This document shows positions 1 through 8,308 of a stretch of DNA of 64,000 nucleotides, one piece after another. This DNA comes from JAGMCJ01 sp046761005 (GTDB taxonomy: Archaea; Thermoplasmatota; Thermoplasmata; RBG-16-68-12; JAGMCJ01). The stretch covers positions 1 through 64,000 of the forward strand of contig JBHIFI010000002.1 of the NCBI GenBank assembly GCA_046761005.1, in the 5' to 3' direction. The notes under the pieces are model-generated. The model searched no databases. It was given only the letters and a program-made list of their open reading frames with translations, and was not told where the DNA came from. The first letter of the stretch is position 1. Every line of letters starts with the position of its first letter. The translations under genes and the position numbers were made by a program.

Positions 1-36
1 GATGAGATGATAGAAGCCTTGGGCGGGAGAAGTTAA
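1..36 (+). CDS. C-terminal tail of a gene entering from the left edge
   Basis: The first frame is open from base 1 and ends in TAA at 34-36, reading DEMIEALGGRS. Its composition is compatible with the end of a real protein, but twelve codons are too few to identify it. The stop lies inside a 7-bp inverted repeat. It could be a chance open frame. Confidence 0.35.
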   Translation, partial: DEMIEALGGRS

Positions 37-53
37 CCTTGTTTGAGGTTAAC
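32..53. repeat. Perfect 7-bp inverted repeat over the stop codon
   Basis: GTTAACC (32-38) and GGTTAAC (47-53) are exact inverted copies around an 8-nt loop. The left arm covers the TAA stop of the entering frame. It could be a small transcript-end hairpin, but no T-tract follows, so a terminator role is not shown. Confidence 0.4.
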
Positions 54-232
54 CACCAGAAGAGTGCAGGTCCGAACCAGTGAAACCAAGAAGACAAAAG
101 GCTTGTATTTGACAATTCCGCGACCGAGCTCGTCCAAGTGATGAGGGGCGAGGATGAGGGTCAAGTTGACTGCAGAACCGGCAGCGAAAAGGAATAATAA
201 GTGAAATAAGATGGAGCAGAAGGAGGAATCAG
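37..232. other. Intergenic stretch without a firm gene
   Basis: One frame is open from 84 to about 200 and reads like protein (RLVFDNSATELVQVMRGED), but its first usual starts are GTG 138 and ATG 141, which leave about 20 codons. It may be the remnant of a gene or of a frameshifted tail. A GTGATGA at 138-144 resembles a C box, but no CTGA D box follows. No tRNA or other RNA fold is evident. Confidence 0.35.
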
Positions 233-439
233 ATGCGTCCGAATCGAAGGAAGAATCTTACGGACTTGGCAAAGAAAATTCTGGAGGATATGGAGGATCA
301 TCAACTGTTTGGCTTCATTCTCTCACACATTGGCAAGAAGGGAGTCCCTGAGATTGTCAAGATATGGGGGGAATCTGTCACCGCAGAAACAGCAGTGAAG
401 CCAAAGGAAGATCTCATTCAGCTAGTCAAGAGAGACTGA
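233..439 (+). CDS. Small hypothetical protein, 68 aa
   Basis: ATG at 233 is preceded by a strong Shine-Dalgarno (AGGAGG, 221-226) at 6-nt spacing, and the nearest in-frame upstream stop is at 167-169, so the start is well placed. The protein is basic at the N-terminus, then amphipathic helical (LAKKILEDMEDHQLFGFIL), with no Cys, signal peptide or membrane segment. I recognise no family. Its last 18 bases overlap the end of the convergent PPS gene, so the two genes may share a termination region. A small helical regulatory or RNA-associated protein is possible but unsupported. Confidence 0.5.
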   Translation: MRPNRRKNLTDLAKKILEDMEDHQLFGFILSHIGKKGVPEIVKIWGESVTAETAVKPKEDLIQLVKRD

Positions 440-1180
440 TTCCAACCTCTCTAGCCTTTTCGCGATGAATCCAAGCACTTTGGATAGGTTCTTCTTGTTG
501 TCAAACTTTGCCAGCATGTCATCTATCCTCTCATCATTCCCCTTGAGCTCCTTGGCGAACATCGTGAGGCTGGGCATACATCGGGTAATGTTATCGACAA
601 TCGTCACATCCGATGTCTGCGAAGTTCTCGAGAGCGGATTGAGGTCTATTGTGAGCACAACCTTCCCCATTTTTTTCAGTGCTTGTGCCCTGTCTCCATC
701 CTCCAACGGGACGAGAATTACATCTGCGGAATAGATACCAGCTTTTGTGCACAGCCCCCTAGGATGATCGAGCCCTTCGATTCTCGCGTCTGGATTAAGT
801 CCAAGAATCTCCTTAGCTCCCACCTCCTTCAACCTCTCCCCAATCTTCCGAACCCGCTCCTCAGTTCTGTGAAAGATGTTTGCCTCGATTTTTGCACCAA
901 CAACTTCAGCTAGTTCCACCGCATCTCCAGCGGCCAAAGCGGCTGTGTTGCCATTCACCGAGATGACAGGATGGTTTGCCTTGAGAAGATATGCTGCCGC
1001 CGCATATTCCGCTTCTACCGCCGGTTCAATACTCCTCTCTCCTATGAGATAGTCGAAGGCTTCCCCCCTTCCGTGAGCTATGAGCCCCTCCCCTACGACT
1101 AGACCTTCTCTTATGGCTTCTACGAGCTGCTTCCTTACTTTGAGGGATTCGTAACGGGGATGCCTTTTTGGCACCTTCAT
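422..1180 (-). CDS. 4-phosphopantoate--beta-alanine ligase (archaeal PPS, DUF137)
   Basis: This is the archaeal enzyme that joins 4-phosphopantoate to beta-alanine using ATP, giving 4'-phosphopantothenate for CoA. It replaces bacterial PanC and PanK chemistry together with pantoate kinase. The protein is 252 aa, the family's usual length, and opens with the typical PKRHPRYESL segment followed by the GLVVGEGLIAHGRGEAFDY region. The NGNTAALA and DLNPLSRTS segments also fit the family. ATG 1180 overlaps the stop of the upstream DUF1611 gene by 4 nt (ATGA), so the two are probably co-translated. Pantoate kinase, its usual partner, is not in the window. A PPAT for a later CoA step is at about 54 kb. 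Confidence 0.9.
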   Translation of the reverse strand: MKVPKRHPRYESLKVRKQLVEAIREGLVVGEGLIAHGRGEAFDYLIGERSIEPAVEAEYAAAAYLLKANHPVISVNGNTAALAAGDAVELAEVVGAKIEANIFHRTEERVRKIGERLKEVGAKEILGLNPDARIEGLDHPRGLCTKAGIYSADVILVPLEDGDRAQALKKMGKVVLTIDLNPLSRTSQTSDVTIVDNITRCMPSLTMFAKELKGNDERIDDMLAKFDNKKNLSKVLGFIAKRLERLESVSLD

Positions 1181-2244
1181 TCAAGCATCTCCTTTATCCT
1201 GTCAACGATCTTGTCACATCCCTGAGTGAGCGGCTCACAAACGGGTATGCGAAAGCGGAACTCGTAGTCATTGATGATTTTCCCTAACTCCTCCTCATTC
1301 AACCCCTCCCTATTTAGGGTGAGGGCAATCACCTCAGATTTGGAGAAGACCTCCAGAAGCTTGATCTCCTCCTCAACCTCTGGCATCGGAATATGAAGAT
1401 CCTCCCTGTGATAGTTCCTGAATTTCCTTCCAGGTGCACACTGAAGAACCATGCCACTCGGATCGCTAGCCGTTATTATGGCGCGGGTGCCGCAGACATA
1501 TGCGGGATGGGATATGCTTCCCTGCCCCTCAACGAGTATGACCTGAGGCCTCTCCTTCTCATATGCAATACCTATCTGATGTTCCAGTTCGCCCACCATG
1601 AAGTCCCCGCCAATGGCATCCAGAGGAAGACCGTATTCTGCGCCCTGAAGAAGACCGGTCTGACCTGTGACAACGAAAACAGATTTTATTCCCGTCCGCT
1701 CAAGAGCATCATGGAGGATCCAGCCAGTTGTTCTCTTTCCTATCGCTCCGTCCATCCCGAGTATGGGGATCCTCAGTGCATCCATATTCTTGGCAAGATT
1801 CGCAAAGTGATGGAGTTCCTTGAACGGAGGCTGCTTTCGGATATCCTCAATCCTCACCGATCTCTCTCTTGAGATACTGAGAAATTCTGGATCCTTGGCC
1901 AGCTCCTCATGAAGACCAGAAATGACTCCAATCCCGTTTCGCAGTGCCTCTTTTATGGTGGGCCTGAACTCGCTCGGAAGAAAGCCGCCAATCGTAGCGA
2001 CCCCTATTATCAACCAGTCTGGCTCCTTTCCCGCTTCAAGAGCATCTTTTAGTGAGGAATGAACATCTATACCTTTCGGTTTTCCATCCAAAACTACACC
2101 GGCATCCTCTCCGGCATGACTGCTGTCTATCACTCCAATTATCTTGTACTTCTTGGAAAATCTCACAAGACCGTTTGCTGTTTTGCCCACGTTTTGACCG
2201 AAGCCTTCTTCGCAGAGTATTATCGCTGTTTCCATCGCCATCAT
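1177..2244 (-). CDS. DUF1611 family P-loop protein (DgcN-like)
   Basis: The protein is about 355 aa and has the two-part DUF1611 layout. An N-terminal Rossmann-like half (KIIGVIDSSHAGEDAG, then WLIIGVATIGG) precedes a C-terminal P-loop half with GMDGAIGKRTTGW and an ILVEGQGSISHP strand. The best-studied relative, bacterial DgcN, acts with DgcA in D-glutamate metabolism; whether this archaeal member has that activity is unknown. The open frame runs up to TTG 2259, but ATG 2244, 2241 or 2235 fits the family and the TATA box at 2276-2283 better. The 4-nt overlap with PPS suggests coupled expression, perhaps a link to ligase-type acid metabolism or CoA, which is inference. Confidence 0.75.
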   Translation of the reverse strand: MMAMETAIILCEEGFGQNVGKTANGLVRFSKKYKIIGVIDSSHAGEDAGVVLDGKPKGIDVHSSLKDALEAGKEPDWLIIGVATIGGFLPSEFRPTIKEALRNGIGVISGLHEELAKDPEFLSISRERSVRIEDIRKQPPFKELHHFANLAKNMDALRIPILGMDGAIGKRTTGWILHDALERTGIKSVFVVTGQTGLLQGAEYGLPLDAIGGDFMVGELEHQIGIAYEKERPQVILVEGQGSISHPAYVCGTRAIITASDPSGMVLQCAPGRKFRNYHREDLHIPMPEVEEEIKLLEVFSKSEVIALTLNREGLNEEELGKIINDYEFRFRIPVCEPLTQGCDKIVDRIKEMLE

Positions 2245-2272
2245 CGCTGGTTGGCTCAATAATGAGAGCGAT

Positions 2273-2296
2273 AGATATTTAAGAAGCTATTTATAA
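2273..2296. promoter_or_regulatory. Shared divergent promoter region, TATA-like boxes
   Basis: ATATTTAAG (2275-2283) lies about 25 bp from GTG 2301 on the plus strand and, read on the other strand, about 25-35 bp from ATG 2244. A second box, TTTATAA, at 2290-2296 would instead favour a start further inside the TPR gene (GTG 2337 or TTG 2355). Divergent transcription from this 40-bp gap is inferred from the gene layout. Confidence 0.5.
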
Positions 2297-2300
2297 CTGC

Positions 2301-3035
2301 GTGGCGATTGAAGTCAAAAGGGGGAGAATCAACAGCGTGTCCGCTAGTCGTAGGTTGAAGGTTGAAAGCAATCGCGCCGTCTCCTTGGGGAATGAGCTCT
2401 TTGCAAGAGGTCAATACGGAAAAGCGATGAAGGAATTCAACAGGGCTCTGAAGGCCAATCCAAAGAACGCCGTGGCATGGAATAACCGGGGAATCATACT
2501 CTGGAGAGCAGGAAAACATCTCGAATCCATTCAATGTTTCAATAAGGCGATAAAGATTCATCCTAACTATTCCGATGCCTGGATGAACAAGGGTCTTGCG
2601 CTTTCCAAGATCGCCAAGTATCAGAGAGCAATGAGATGTTATGACAGAGCCATGGAGATTGACCCTAATCATGAGATTGCCTGGAACAACAAAGGAAACA
2701 TGCTGGCTAGGAGAGGGAAATACAACGAAGCGCTGAAATGCTTTGACAAAGCACTCGACATAGACAGTGAGTACGTAGCGGCCTGGAACAATAGAGGCGC
2801 CACACTACTCAAGGTAGGCAAATATCACGAGGCCCTGAGATGCTTCAATAGGGTTTTGAGAAGGCGGCCGAACTTCGCTGAAGTTTGGCTCCAAAAAGGC
2901 AGGGCTCTCATGCAACTTGGCCGTCCCAGGCACGCGATAATCTGTTTCGAGAAGGCTCTCTACTACCGAGAAACGTATCCCGCGGCTGAGAGGGCGCTGA
3001 AGGAGGCAATAGAAGCAAAGGAGGCAGTCGAATAG
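2301..3035 (+). CDS. Tetratricopeptide-repeat protein, 244 aa
   Basis: Almost the whole protein is TPR. There are about six tandem 34-residue units with the W-N-G-A-Y-A-F-P pattern, for example AWNNRGIILWRAGKHLESIQCFNKA and AWNNKGNMLARRGKYNEALKCFDKA in pieces of the repeat. There is no signal peptide or membrane segment, so it is a cytoplasmic protein-protein adaptor. The start is GTG 2301; GTG 2337 or TTG 2355 are alternatives. A strong Shine-Dalgarno (AAAGGAGG, 3017-3024) lies inside the last codons and would serve the next gene. The stop TAG overlaps an ATA at 3032-3034 that may begin that gene. The neighbour also has TPR, so the two may work together. Confidence 0.85.
   Translation: MAIEVKRGRINSVSASRRLKVESNRAVSLGNELFARGQYGKAMKEFNRALKANPKNAVAWNNRGIILWRAGKHLESIQCFNKAIKIHPNYSDAWMNKGLALSKIAKYQRAMRCYDRAMEIDPNHEIAWNNKGNMLARRGKYNEALKCFDKALDIDSEYVAAWNNRGATLLKVGKYHEALRCFNRVLRRRPNFAEVWLQKGRALMQLGRPRHAIICFEKALYYRETYPAAERALKEAIEAKEAVE
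3017..3024 (+). promoter_or_regulatory. Shine-Dalgarno pointing at a non-ATG start
   Basis: AAAGGAGG is a near-perfect anti-16S match inside the end of the TPR gene. The GGAGG core ends 7 nt before ATA 3032-3034, the spacing expected of a start codon. No ATG, GTG or TTG in any frame lies within normal reach, and the frame of that ATA is the one that encodes the zinc ribbons. Confidence 0.6.
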
Positions 3036-6000
3036 TCGAGATAGAGCAGGACAGGTGCTCCCTGTGTGGGGCAACGATTCAACCCTATCTCAGATGCTCT
3101 CAGTGTGGATTCACGTTAAGGAGAGACATCGAAGATCTAGTCGGGCCTTCCGAGACATGCCAGAGATGTAACCAAAGAGCTCGGATACAGTTCATTTGCT
3201 CCTCTTGCGGCTCGAAGTTCAGCTATAGTACGATAGTAAAAGAAGAGATTCAAGTCTGTCCTCTCTGTGGCTCCGAAGTCGAGAAGGGGGCGAAACAGTG
3301 CTCCTCTTGCGGAGCGATTCTCGTCAAGGAGAAGAAACCCAAGGAGATCATAATCGAGAAGACAAGGGAAAAGAGGAAGATTCTTGGAAGGATCTATGAT
3401 GGGGATATCAAGGGGCTCAAAACCAGGCTCAAGATAGACGAGGATACCGCTGAGCTACTCTGTGGGAATGGGTACAATTCAGTTTGGAAGCTCAAACGTG
3501 TGACTATATCCGAGCTGATGAAAACAGGACTCAGTAGGTCCGATGCGAGAAAGATAAAGGCGGCTGCGAAGAAGGTGCCAACCAAGCTGGCAGACGTGAA
3601 GAAGCGGATGGAGGAGATAGTTGAGCGGGAGTATGAGTGTCCCGTATGTTCCATGGTCGTGAGCGGTTTCGACGATTTCTGCTACAGCTGTGGGACACTC
3701 TTCATTACCGAGGTTGACGAGCGTATCATTCCCTATGATATCAGTAGGATAAGGGAGGGCATATCCACGCTCGCTTTCTTCGACGATAAGCTCCTCGCAT
3801 ATCCCGAAGATCCAATGCTCTGGTTCTCCAGAGGAGTTCTCCTCCGGTCAATGAGGAAGTATGAGAAGGCTCTCGATTCCATTGACAGGGCCCTTGAGCT
3901 TAATCCGTTTCTGAGGAATGCCTGGGTAATCAAGGCCGATATTCTCACAAAGATGAGAAGGTTCGACGAGGCGGCCTTCTGCTACAAGAAAGGAGTGGAG
4001 GAAGAGATTGGCATAACCGATGAGGAACTTCGGGAGAGGAGGGAAGAGTTGAGAAGGTTCCTCAGCAGACTCAGCGAGGAAAGATGTCCTAATTGCGGTG
4101 CCACAGTTTTCGTTGGAACTGAAGTCTGTCCACTGTGCGGACAATCTCTCATCGAAGTTGAGAAGCTAGAGGTTCCAGAAGAGGAACTTCCCAAACTCCT
4201 TCCGCTCGAATATAGAAAGGAATTTCCCAGATTGAAGCCTCTTGGCCTTGTCAATGGCCGTGGCCTCGTTAACGGAAGGGGGAAGGTAAACGGCCTAATC
4301 AATGGGAATGGTCTGATAAACGGTAGCGGCCTCACGAATCTCAGGGTGCTGAAACCTAGACCCGTCGTTTCCAGACTTTCTGCCATTGGAATCGCAGTCG
4401 TTATCCTACTCTCCGTTATATGGATGATGTATCCGGTTGAAAAGGTCGAAGTTGGAATAACCATAGATGGCAGTTTCGAGGACTGGTCTGGCGTTCGCTC
4501 ATTCTCTGATCCATTTCAGTCAGTGACGAATCCGAACATTAACATGTCCAAATACGCCATCGATCTTGAGGACGGAGTTCTCTCCTACCTCATCGAAGTT
4601 GAAGGCCTGCCTTTCCTTGATCCTTCAATCCCAGATTCATTCTTCGTTTTCATCGACAGTGATGCCAATCCTCAGACAGGCTACATCCTGCCAGAGCTTG
4701 GCGCAGACTACATGGTAGACCTCTCAGGTTACAACGGCTCGCTCACGATGCACCGCCTCCTCAAGTTCAATATATCCCGCGAAAGGAATGATTGGGCTGG
4801 TTGGATCGGTGTGGGCGGTGCAAGAGCCGCCTTCAGAGATAACCGAATCGAACTCCAACTCAGCGGCCTAGTAATTGGCAACCTTTCCGACGACTTCCGC
4901 ACCGTCCTATATGCAGATGACAACTCCGGAAATCTCACACATTCCTCGATAACCTTCGGAATGAGGGACAATCCCTCCCTTCTTGTCGTCCAGAGGGGAT
5001 CTTCTGACGATGTAATCCCCCTGAGCCCAGAGGTTTCCGTTTTGAGGGTGGAACTCAAAGCAATTGAGAAGACAAGAGTGGGATCGATATCTCTCAGGGA
5101 CTCCTTTTCAAATCCCTATGAGTCAGTTTTGGAAACATCCCTTAATCTTGACAGTGGTGACAGACGCTCAATAAATGTTCCTGTGAATACTACACTTCTC
5201 GCTTCCCGTGTGGGCGAGCTTGTCACATTCTCTGTCTCAGGGCTTAGCGACAATCGTGGGAATGCAATCAAGTTCGACCTAACGGGTCGGCCCACCGTAT
5301 GCTATATTGGCAATCCACCCGCCGAAGAATTGATCGACGGGTGGTTCGGAAGTTGGAAAAACAAGACTCTAAGAGCGGATACCGATATGGTTGCGCCTAG
5401 GAACAGAAATCTAAACATTGAGAACTATTTTGCATTTCATAATCAGTCTGATAATTTTGCTTATTTCTACTTCAACGTCGAAGGAGAGGTCCTTGCAGGA
5501 TTCGCCATTCCACAGGTGAAAAAGAAGATAGTTCCCGCCGCACCGACGATTCCAGGGCCTCCTGGGATTCCCCCGCCGAACATGGGCGAAGACATAGCTA
5601 GAATCTATTTGGACTCCAACTCCTCTATCCCATCTGAGTGTTTCATACACGAGATATATGCAGATGCACTGATTGACATCCGTGGGAAGTATGGGGAGAT
5701 TACAAACCACACGGTTTATACGTGTCAGGGAGGTCTCTGGAGGCCCATCGATGATGCTGACTCTTACTCTGCGAACGATGAAACGCAAGTGGAAATCTCC
5801 TTGAGCCTTGCATACACACCCGATATAAGCAACACGAAGATATTTTTCACAATGACAGATTGGAAGAAAGATGTGGACAATGCAACCCTTGAGACGTCAT
5901 GGGGGACTAAGAGCAGGACAAGAGCAATCTACACAATCGAGAGTACAACGAACTCGTTGACAACTACTGCGTTTTCCACGCAGAGGAAGCTTTTCTATGA

Positions 6001-7105
6001 CGGAACGAACTTTTGGGCGATTTACTATGACGGAGGAGAAGGTGATACGCGCTATGAGTGGAGCGAGGACGGCGAAAGCTGGGATAATATCGCCTATAGC
6101 GTGTTCACTACCTCAGGAGTGATACACTCCTCGCTTTGGTATGATTACTCAAACCAGATCGTATATGTCGTCGGAGATGATTCTGCTTCTGACACTTCCG
6201 TGTTAGTGAGAAGGGGGACGGTATCACCCGGCACGAAAACGATCTCCTGGGGAACCGAGCAAACTGTTGTTATCTCAGCACTCGGTCTGCCAGCTAAGGT
6301 TCCCTTCATATGCAAGGTAGCTGATGAAAGGCTCTGGATTATTTCCAACACGAATGAGTCAGGGATACCCCCATTCAATGTCGCCGCCCGAAGGTCTACC
6401 AGTCCAGATGACATACAAGAATGGGACGAGAGAACGGTTCTTAGAGACAGCGCGGTCGACGATAACTGGGTCTATCCAATAATATTGCCATTGTCTTCGA
6501 ATGCCGAAGATGCGGATGCCTATGCGCTCTGGTACGCAGACGGGAATATAGAGGGAAAGAAATGGGAGAACAGCTCGAGTTCCTGGGAAAGCCAGGAGGA
6601 CATTACAACGACGACCGGTGATGTGGACTACAAGTCTCCATCTGCTGTTGTCGATGCGGATAATCAGGTTCATCTGATATATAGCGATTTGAGCGGTTAC
6701 ATGAGCTATATGTACAGGGAGATCACGGGAACCTGGCAGACGGGACCGCAAATCGAAGGTACCGAAGCGGACAACCGGTATCCAACATTGACTCTACTGA
6801 ATTCAACAGACCCAGAACAGCTCTATTCCTTCTATATAAGAAGCAATCAGATTTACTGCAAATACATGAGCATTGGCGGAGCGGAATGGTCATCAATAAC
6901 TCTCACACAGAACACAGATACGAAGACGAATCTCACTTCAATATACTCTGTCTCATCGACAAGTCGTATTTCTTGGGAATGGCTCAACATTACTGGGTCC
7001 AATTACAATATCGACTTTGAGAGGATCCCCGAGTTCCAAGACATCCTTGCACCCATTACTTTCGCCCTCCTGATACCCATAATTTTAAGGCGGAGAAAGA
7101 AGTAG
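3032..7105 (+). CDS. Giant zinc-ribbon/TPR membrane protein with extracellular C-terminal part; unusual start
   Basis: From GTG 3500 the frame gives 1201 aa, but it is open without interruption from 2990. The upstream part encodes clear zinc ribbons, with Cys pairs at residues 9/12, 22/25, 43/46, 56/59, 76/79 and 90/93 counted from ATA 3032. I therefore extend the gene to 3032, about 1357 aa. Numbering from GTG 3500, the order is: a fourth ribbon (C47/50/61/64), TPR (about 100-170), a fifth ribbon (C196/199/210/213), an Asn-Gly repeat linker (249-280), one membrane helix (293-312), a long polar domain beginning IDGSFEDW like DOMON/CBM9 modules, and a C-terminal IPEF-x-hydrophobic-RRRKK anchor. 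The N-terminal part should be cytoplasmic and the rest outside. The function is unknown; a sensor or surface scaffold is inference. It lies between the TPR gene and the YchF-like gene in one tight run. Confidence 0.7.
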   Translation: MVEIEQDRCSLCGATIQPYLRCSQCGFTLRRDIEDLVGPSETCQRCNQRARIQFICSSCGSKFSYSTIVKEEIQVCPLCGSEVEKGAKQCSSCGAILVKEKKPKEIIIEKTREKRKILGRIYDGDIKGLKTRLKIDEDTAELLCGNGYNSVWKLKRVTISELMKTGLSRSDARKIKAAAKKVPTKLADVKKRMEEIVEREYECPVCSMVVSGFDDFCYSCGTLFITEVDERIIPYDISRIREGISTLAFFDDKLLAYPEDPMLWFSRGVLLRSMRKYEKALDSIDRALELNPFLRNAWVIKADILTKMRRFDEAAFCYKKGVEEEIGITDEELRERREELRRFLSRLSEERCPNCGATVFVGTEVCPLCGQSLIEVEKLEVPEEELPKLLPLEYRKEFPRLKPLGLVNGRGLVNGRGKVNGLINGNGLINGSGLTNLRVLKPRPVVSRLSAIGIAVVILLSVIWMMYPVEKVEVGITIDGSFEDWSGVRSFSDPFQSVTNPNINMSKYAIDLEDGVLSYLIEVEGLPFLDPSIPDSFFVFIDSDANPQTGYILPELGADYMVDLSGYNGSLTMHRLLKFNISRERNDWAGWIGVGGARAAFRDNRIELQLSGLVIGNLSDDFRTVLYADDNSGNLTHSSITFGMRDNPSLLVVQRGSSDDVIPLSPEVSVLRVELKAIEKTRVGSISLRDSFSNPYESVLETSLNLDSGDRRSINVPVNTTLLASRVGELVTFSVSGLSDNRGNAIKFDLTGRPTVCYIGNPPAEELIDGWFGSWKNKTLRADTDMVAPRNRNLNIENYFAFHNQSDNFAYFYFNVEGEVLAGFAIPQVKKKIVPAAPTIPGPPGIPPPNMGEDIARIYLDSNSSIPSECFIHEIYADALIDIRGKYGEITNHTVYTCQGGLWRPIDDADSYSANDETQVEISLSLAYTPDISNTKIFFTMTDWKKDVDNATLETSWGTKSRTRAIYTIESTTNSLTTTAFSTQRKLFYDGTNFWAIYYDGGEGDTRYEWSEDGESWDNIAYSVFTTSGVIHSSLWYDYSNQIVYVVGDDSASDTSVLVRRGTVSPGTKTISWGTEQTVVISALGLPAKVPFICKVADERLWIISNTNESGIPPFNVAARRSTSPDDIQEWDERTVLRDSAVDDNWVYPIILPLSSNAEDADAYALWYADGNIEGKKWENSSSSWESQEDITTTTGDVDYKSPSAVVDADNQVHLIYSDLSGYMSYMYREITGTWQTGPQIEGTEADNRYPTLTLLNSTDPEQLYSFYIRSNQIYCKYMSIGGAEWSSITLTQNTDTKTNLTSIYSVSSTSRISWEWLNITGSNYNIDFERIPEFQDILAPITFALLIPIILRRRKK
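4244..4339 (+). repeat. Asn-Gly repeat linker inside the giant zinc-ribbon protein
   Basis: These 32 codons encode short repeats of the form G-L-[VI]-N-G-[RNS]-G. The unit recurs six times between the last zinc ribbon and the membrane helix. It is a flexible low-complexity linker; I recall similar NG-rich tracts in Thermoplasmatota membrane proteins. Confidence 0.75.
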
Positions 7106-7110
7106 CGATA

Positions 7111-8307
7111 ATGCTAATGGAAATGGGCATCGTCGGGAAGCCAAACGTTGGGAAGAGCACCTTCTTTTGCGCAGCCACCCTAGCGCCCGCTGAAATTGCA
7201 GAGTATCCCTTTACGACAATTGAAGCGAACAGAGGAATCACTTATGTGAGGGCCAAATGTCCTCACACGGAGCTAGGTGTCGAGTGCAATCCTAACAATG
7301 CGCCATGTGAGAACGGAACCAGGCTTGTGCCAGTAGAAATGCTTGACGTTGCAGGTCTCGTTCCAGACGCTCACAAGGGAAGAGGACTCGGTAACAAGTT
7401 CTTGGACGACCTTAGGCAGGCCAAGGCCCTGATTCATATCGTAGATGCCAGCGGAGGGACGGACCACGAAGGAAACATCGTGGAGCTTGGAAGCCACGAC
7501 CCTCTGTCGGATGTACAATTCCTCGATACCGAGATATCCCAATGGATGAAGGGCATTTTGGAGAAAGGATGGAAGAAGGTCGTCAGACAAATTCAATTGG
7601 AGGGGCTAAAGCTCGAGAAAGCAATTCAAGAGAGAATGACTGGCCTTGGATTCACTGATTCGATGGTTCTAGAAGCACTCAGGCAGACGGAGATAAATGA
7701 GAAGCCAATGAACTGGTCAGAGGACGATGTGCTGCGGCTTGCGGATAGTCTGCGCAGGGTTGGCAAGCCCATGATAATTGCAGCAAACAAATGTGATATC
7801 ACCCCAGATGAGAACATAAGAAGACTGACGTCCTTGAAGGAAAAGATCGTGGTTCCGACGTCTGCAGAATCGGAGCTTGCGCTTCGGCGTGCAGCAAAGT
7901 CTAACCTCATATCATACAATGTAGGGGACGATCATTTTGAGATTCTGGATGAGAGCAAGCTAAACGAGAAGCAGTTGAAGGGACTGAGATTCGTGAGCAA
8001 TGTTCTGAAGAGATTCGGAAACACCGGAATCCAGAAATGTGTAGAGGATGCCATTTTCAATCTTTTGAACATGATTGTCGTATATCCCGTTGAGGATGAG
8101 AACAAGTGGACCGATAAGGACGGAAGAGTACTACCAGACGCCTACCTTCTCCCCAGGGGTAGCAATGCAAAGGATTTAGCCTACGAGGTGCATACCGAAC
8201 TAGGAGACAACTTCATTCGTGCAATCGATGGTAGAACCAAGAGGGTCGTTGGTGCCGATCACGAGCTGAAGGATGAAGACATCATGACTATAGTGGCAAG
8301 GGCGTAA
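7111..8307 (+). CDS. YchF/OBG-family translation-associated NTPase
   Basis: The archaeal form of the YchF/Ola1/DRG-related TRAFAC GTPase group is present, 398 aa. G1 is GKPNVGKST near the N-terminus, G3 is DVAGLVPDAHKG, and G4 is NKCD in AANKCDIT. A C-terminal TGS-type end includes LPRGSNAKDLAYEVH. Such proteins bind ribosomes and nucleotides. ATG 7111 is used because it lies nearest a GGAG (7092-7095); ATG 7117 and 7123 are also possible. The gene starts 5 nt after the giant membrane-protein gene and ends 1 nt before polB, so co-transcription is likely. Base versus ATP preference cannot be read from the sequence. Confidence 0.9.
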   Translation: MLMEMGIVGKPNVGKSTFFCAATLAPAEIAEYPFTTIEANRGITYVRAKCPHTELGVECNPNNAPCENGTRLVPVEMLDVAGLVPDAHKGRGLGNKFLDDLRQAKALIHIVDASGGTDHEGNIVELGSHDPLSDVQFLDTEISQWMKGILEKGWKKVVRQIQLEGLKLEKAIQERMTGLGFTDSMVLEALRQTEINEKPMNWSEDDVLRLADSLRRVGKPMIIAANKCDITPDENIRRLTSLKEKIVVPTSAESELALRRAAKSNLISYNVGDDHFEILDESKLNEKQLKGLRFVSNVLKRFGNTGIQKCVEDAIFNLLNMIVVYPVEDENKWTDKDGRVLPDAYLLPRGSNAKDLAYEVHTELGDNFIRAIDGRTKRVVGADHELKDEDIMTIVARA

Positions 8308-8308
8308 G

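Noticed and set aside
138..144. C/D box RNA starting at GTGATGA
   Set aside because: No D box (CTGA) or closing stem is seen at a suitable distance.
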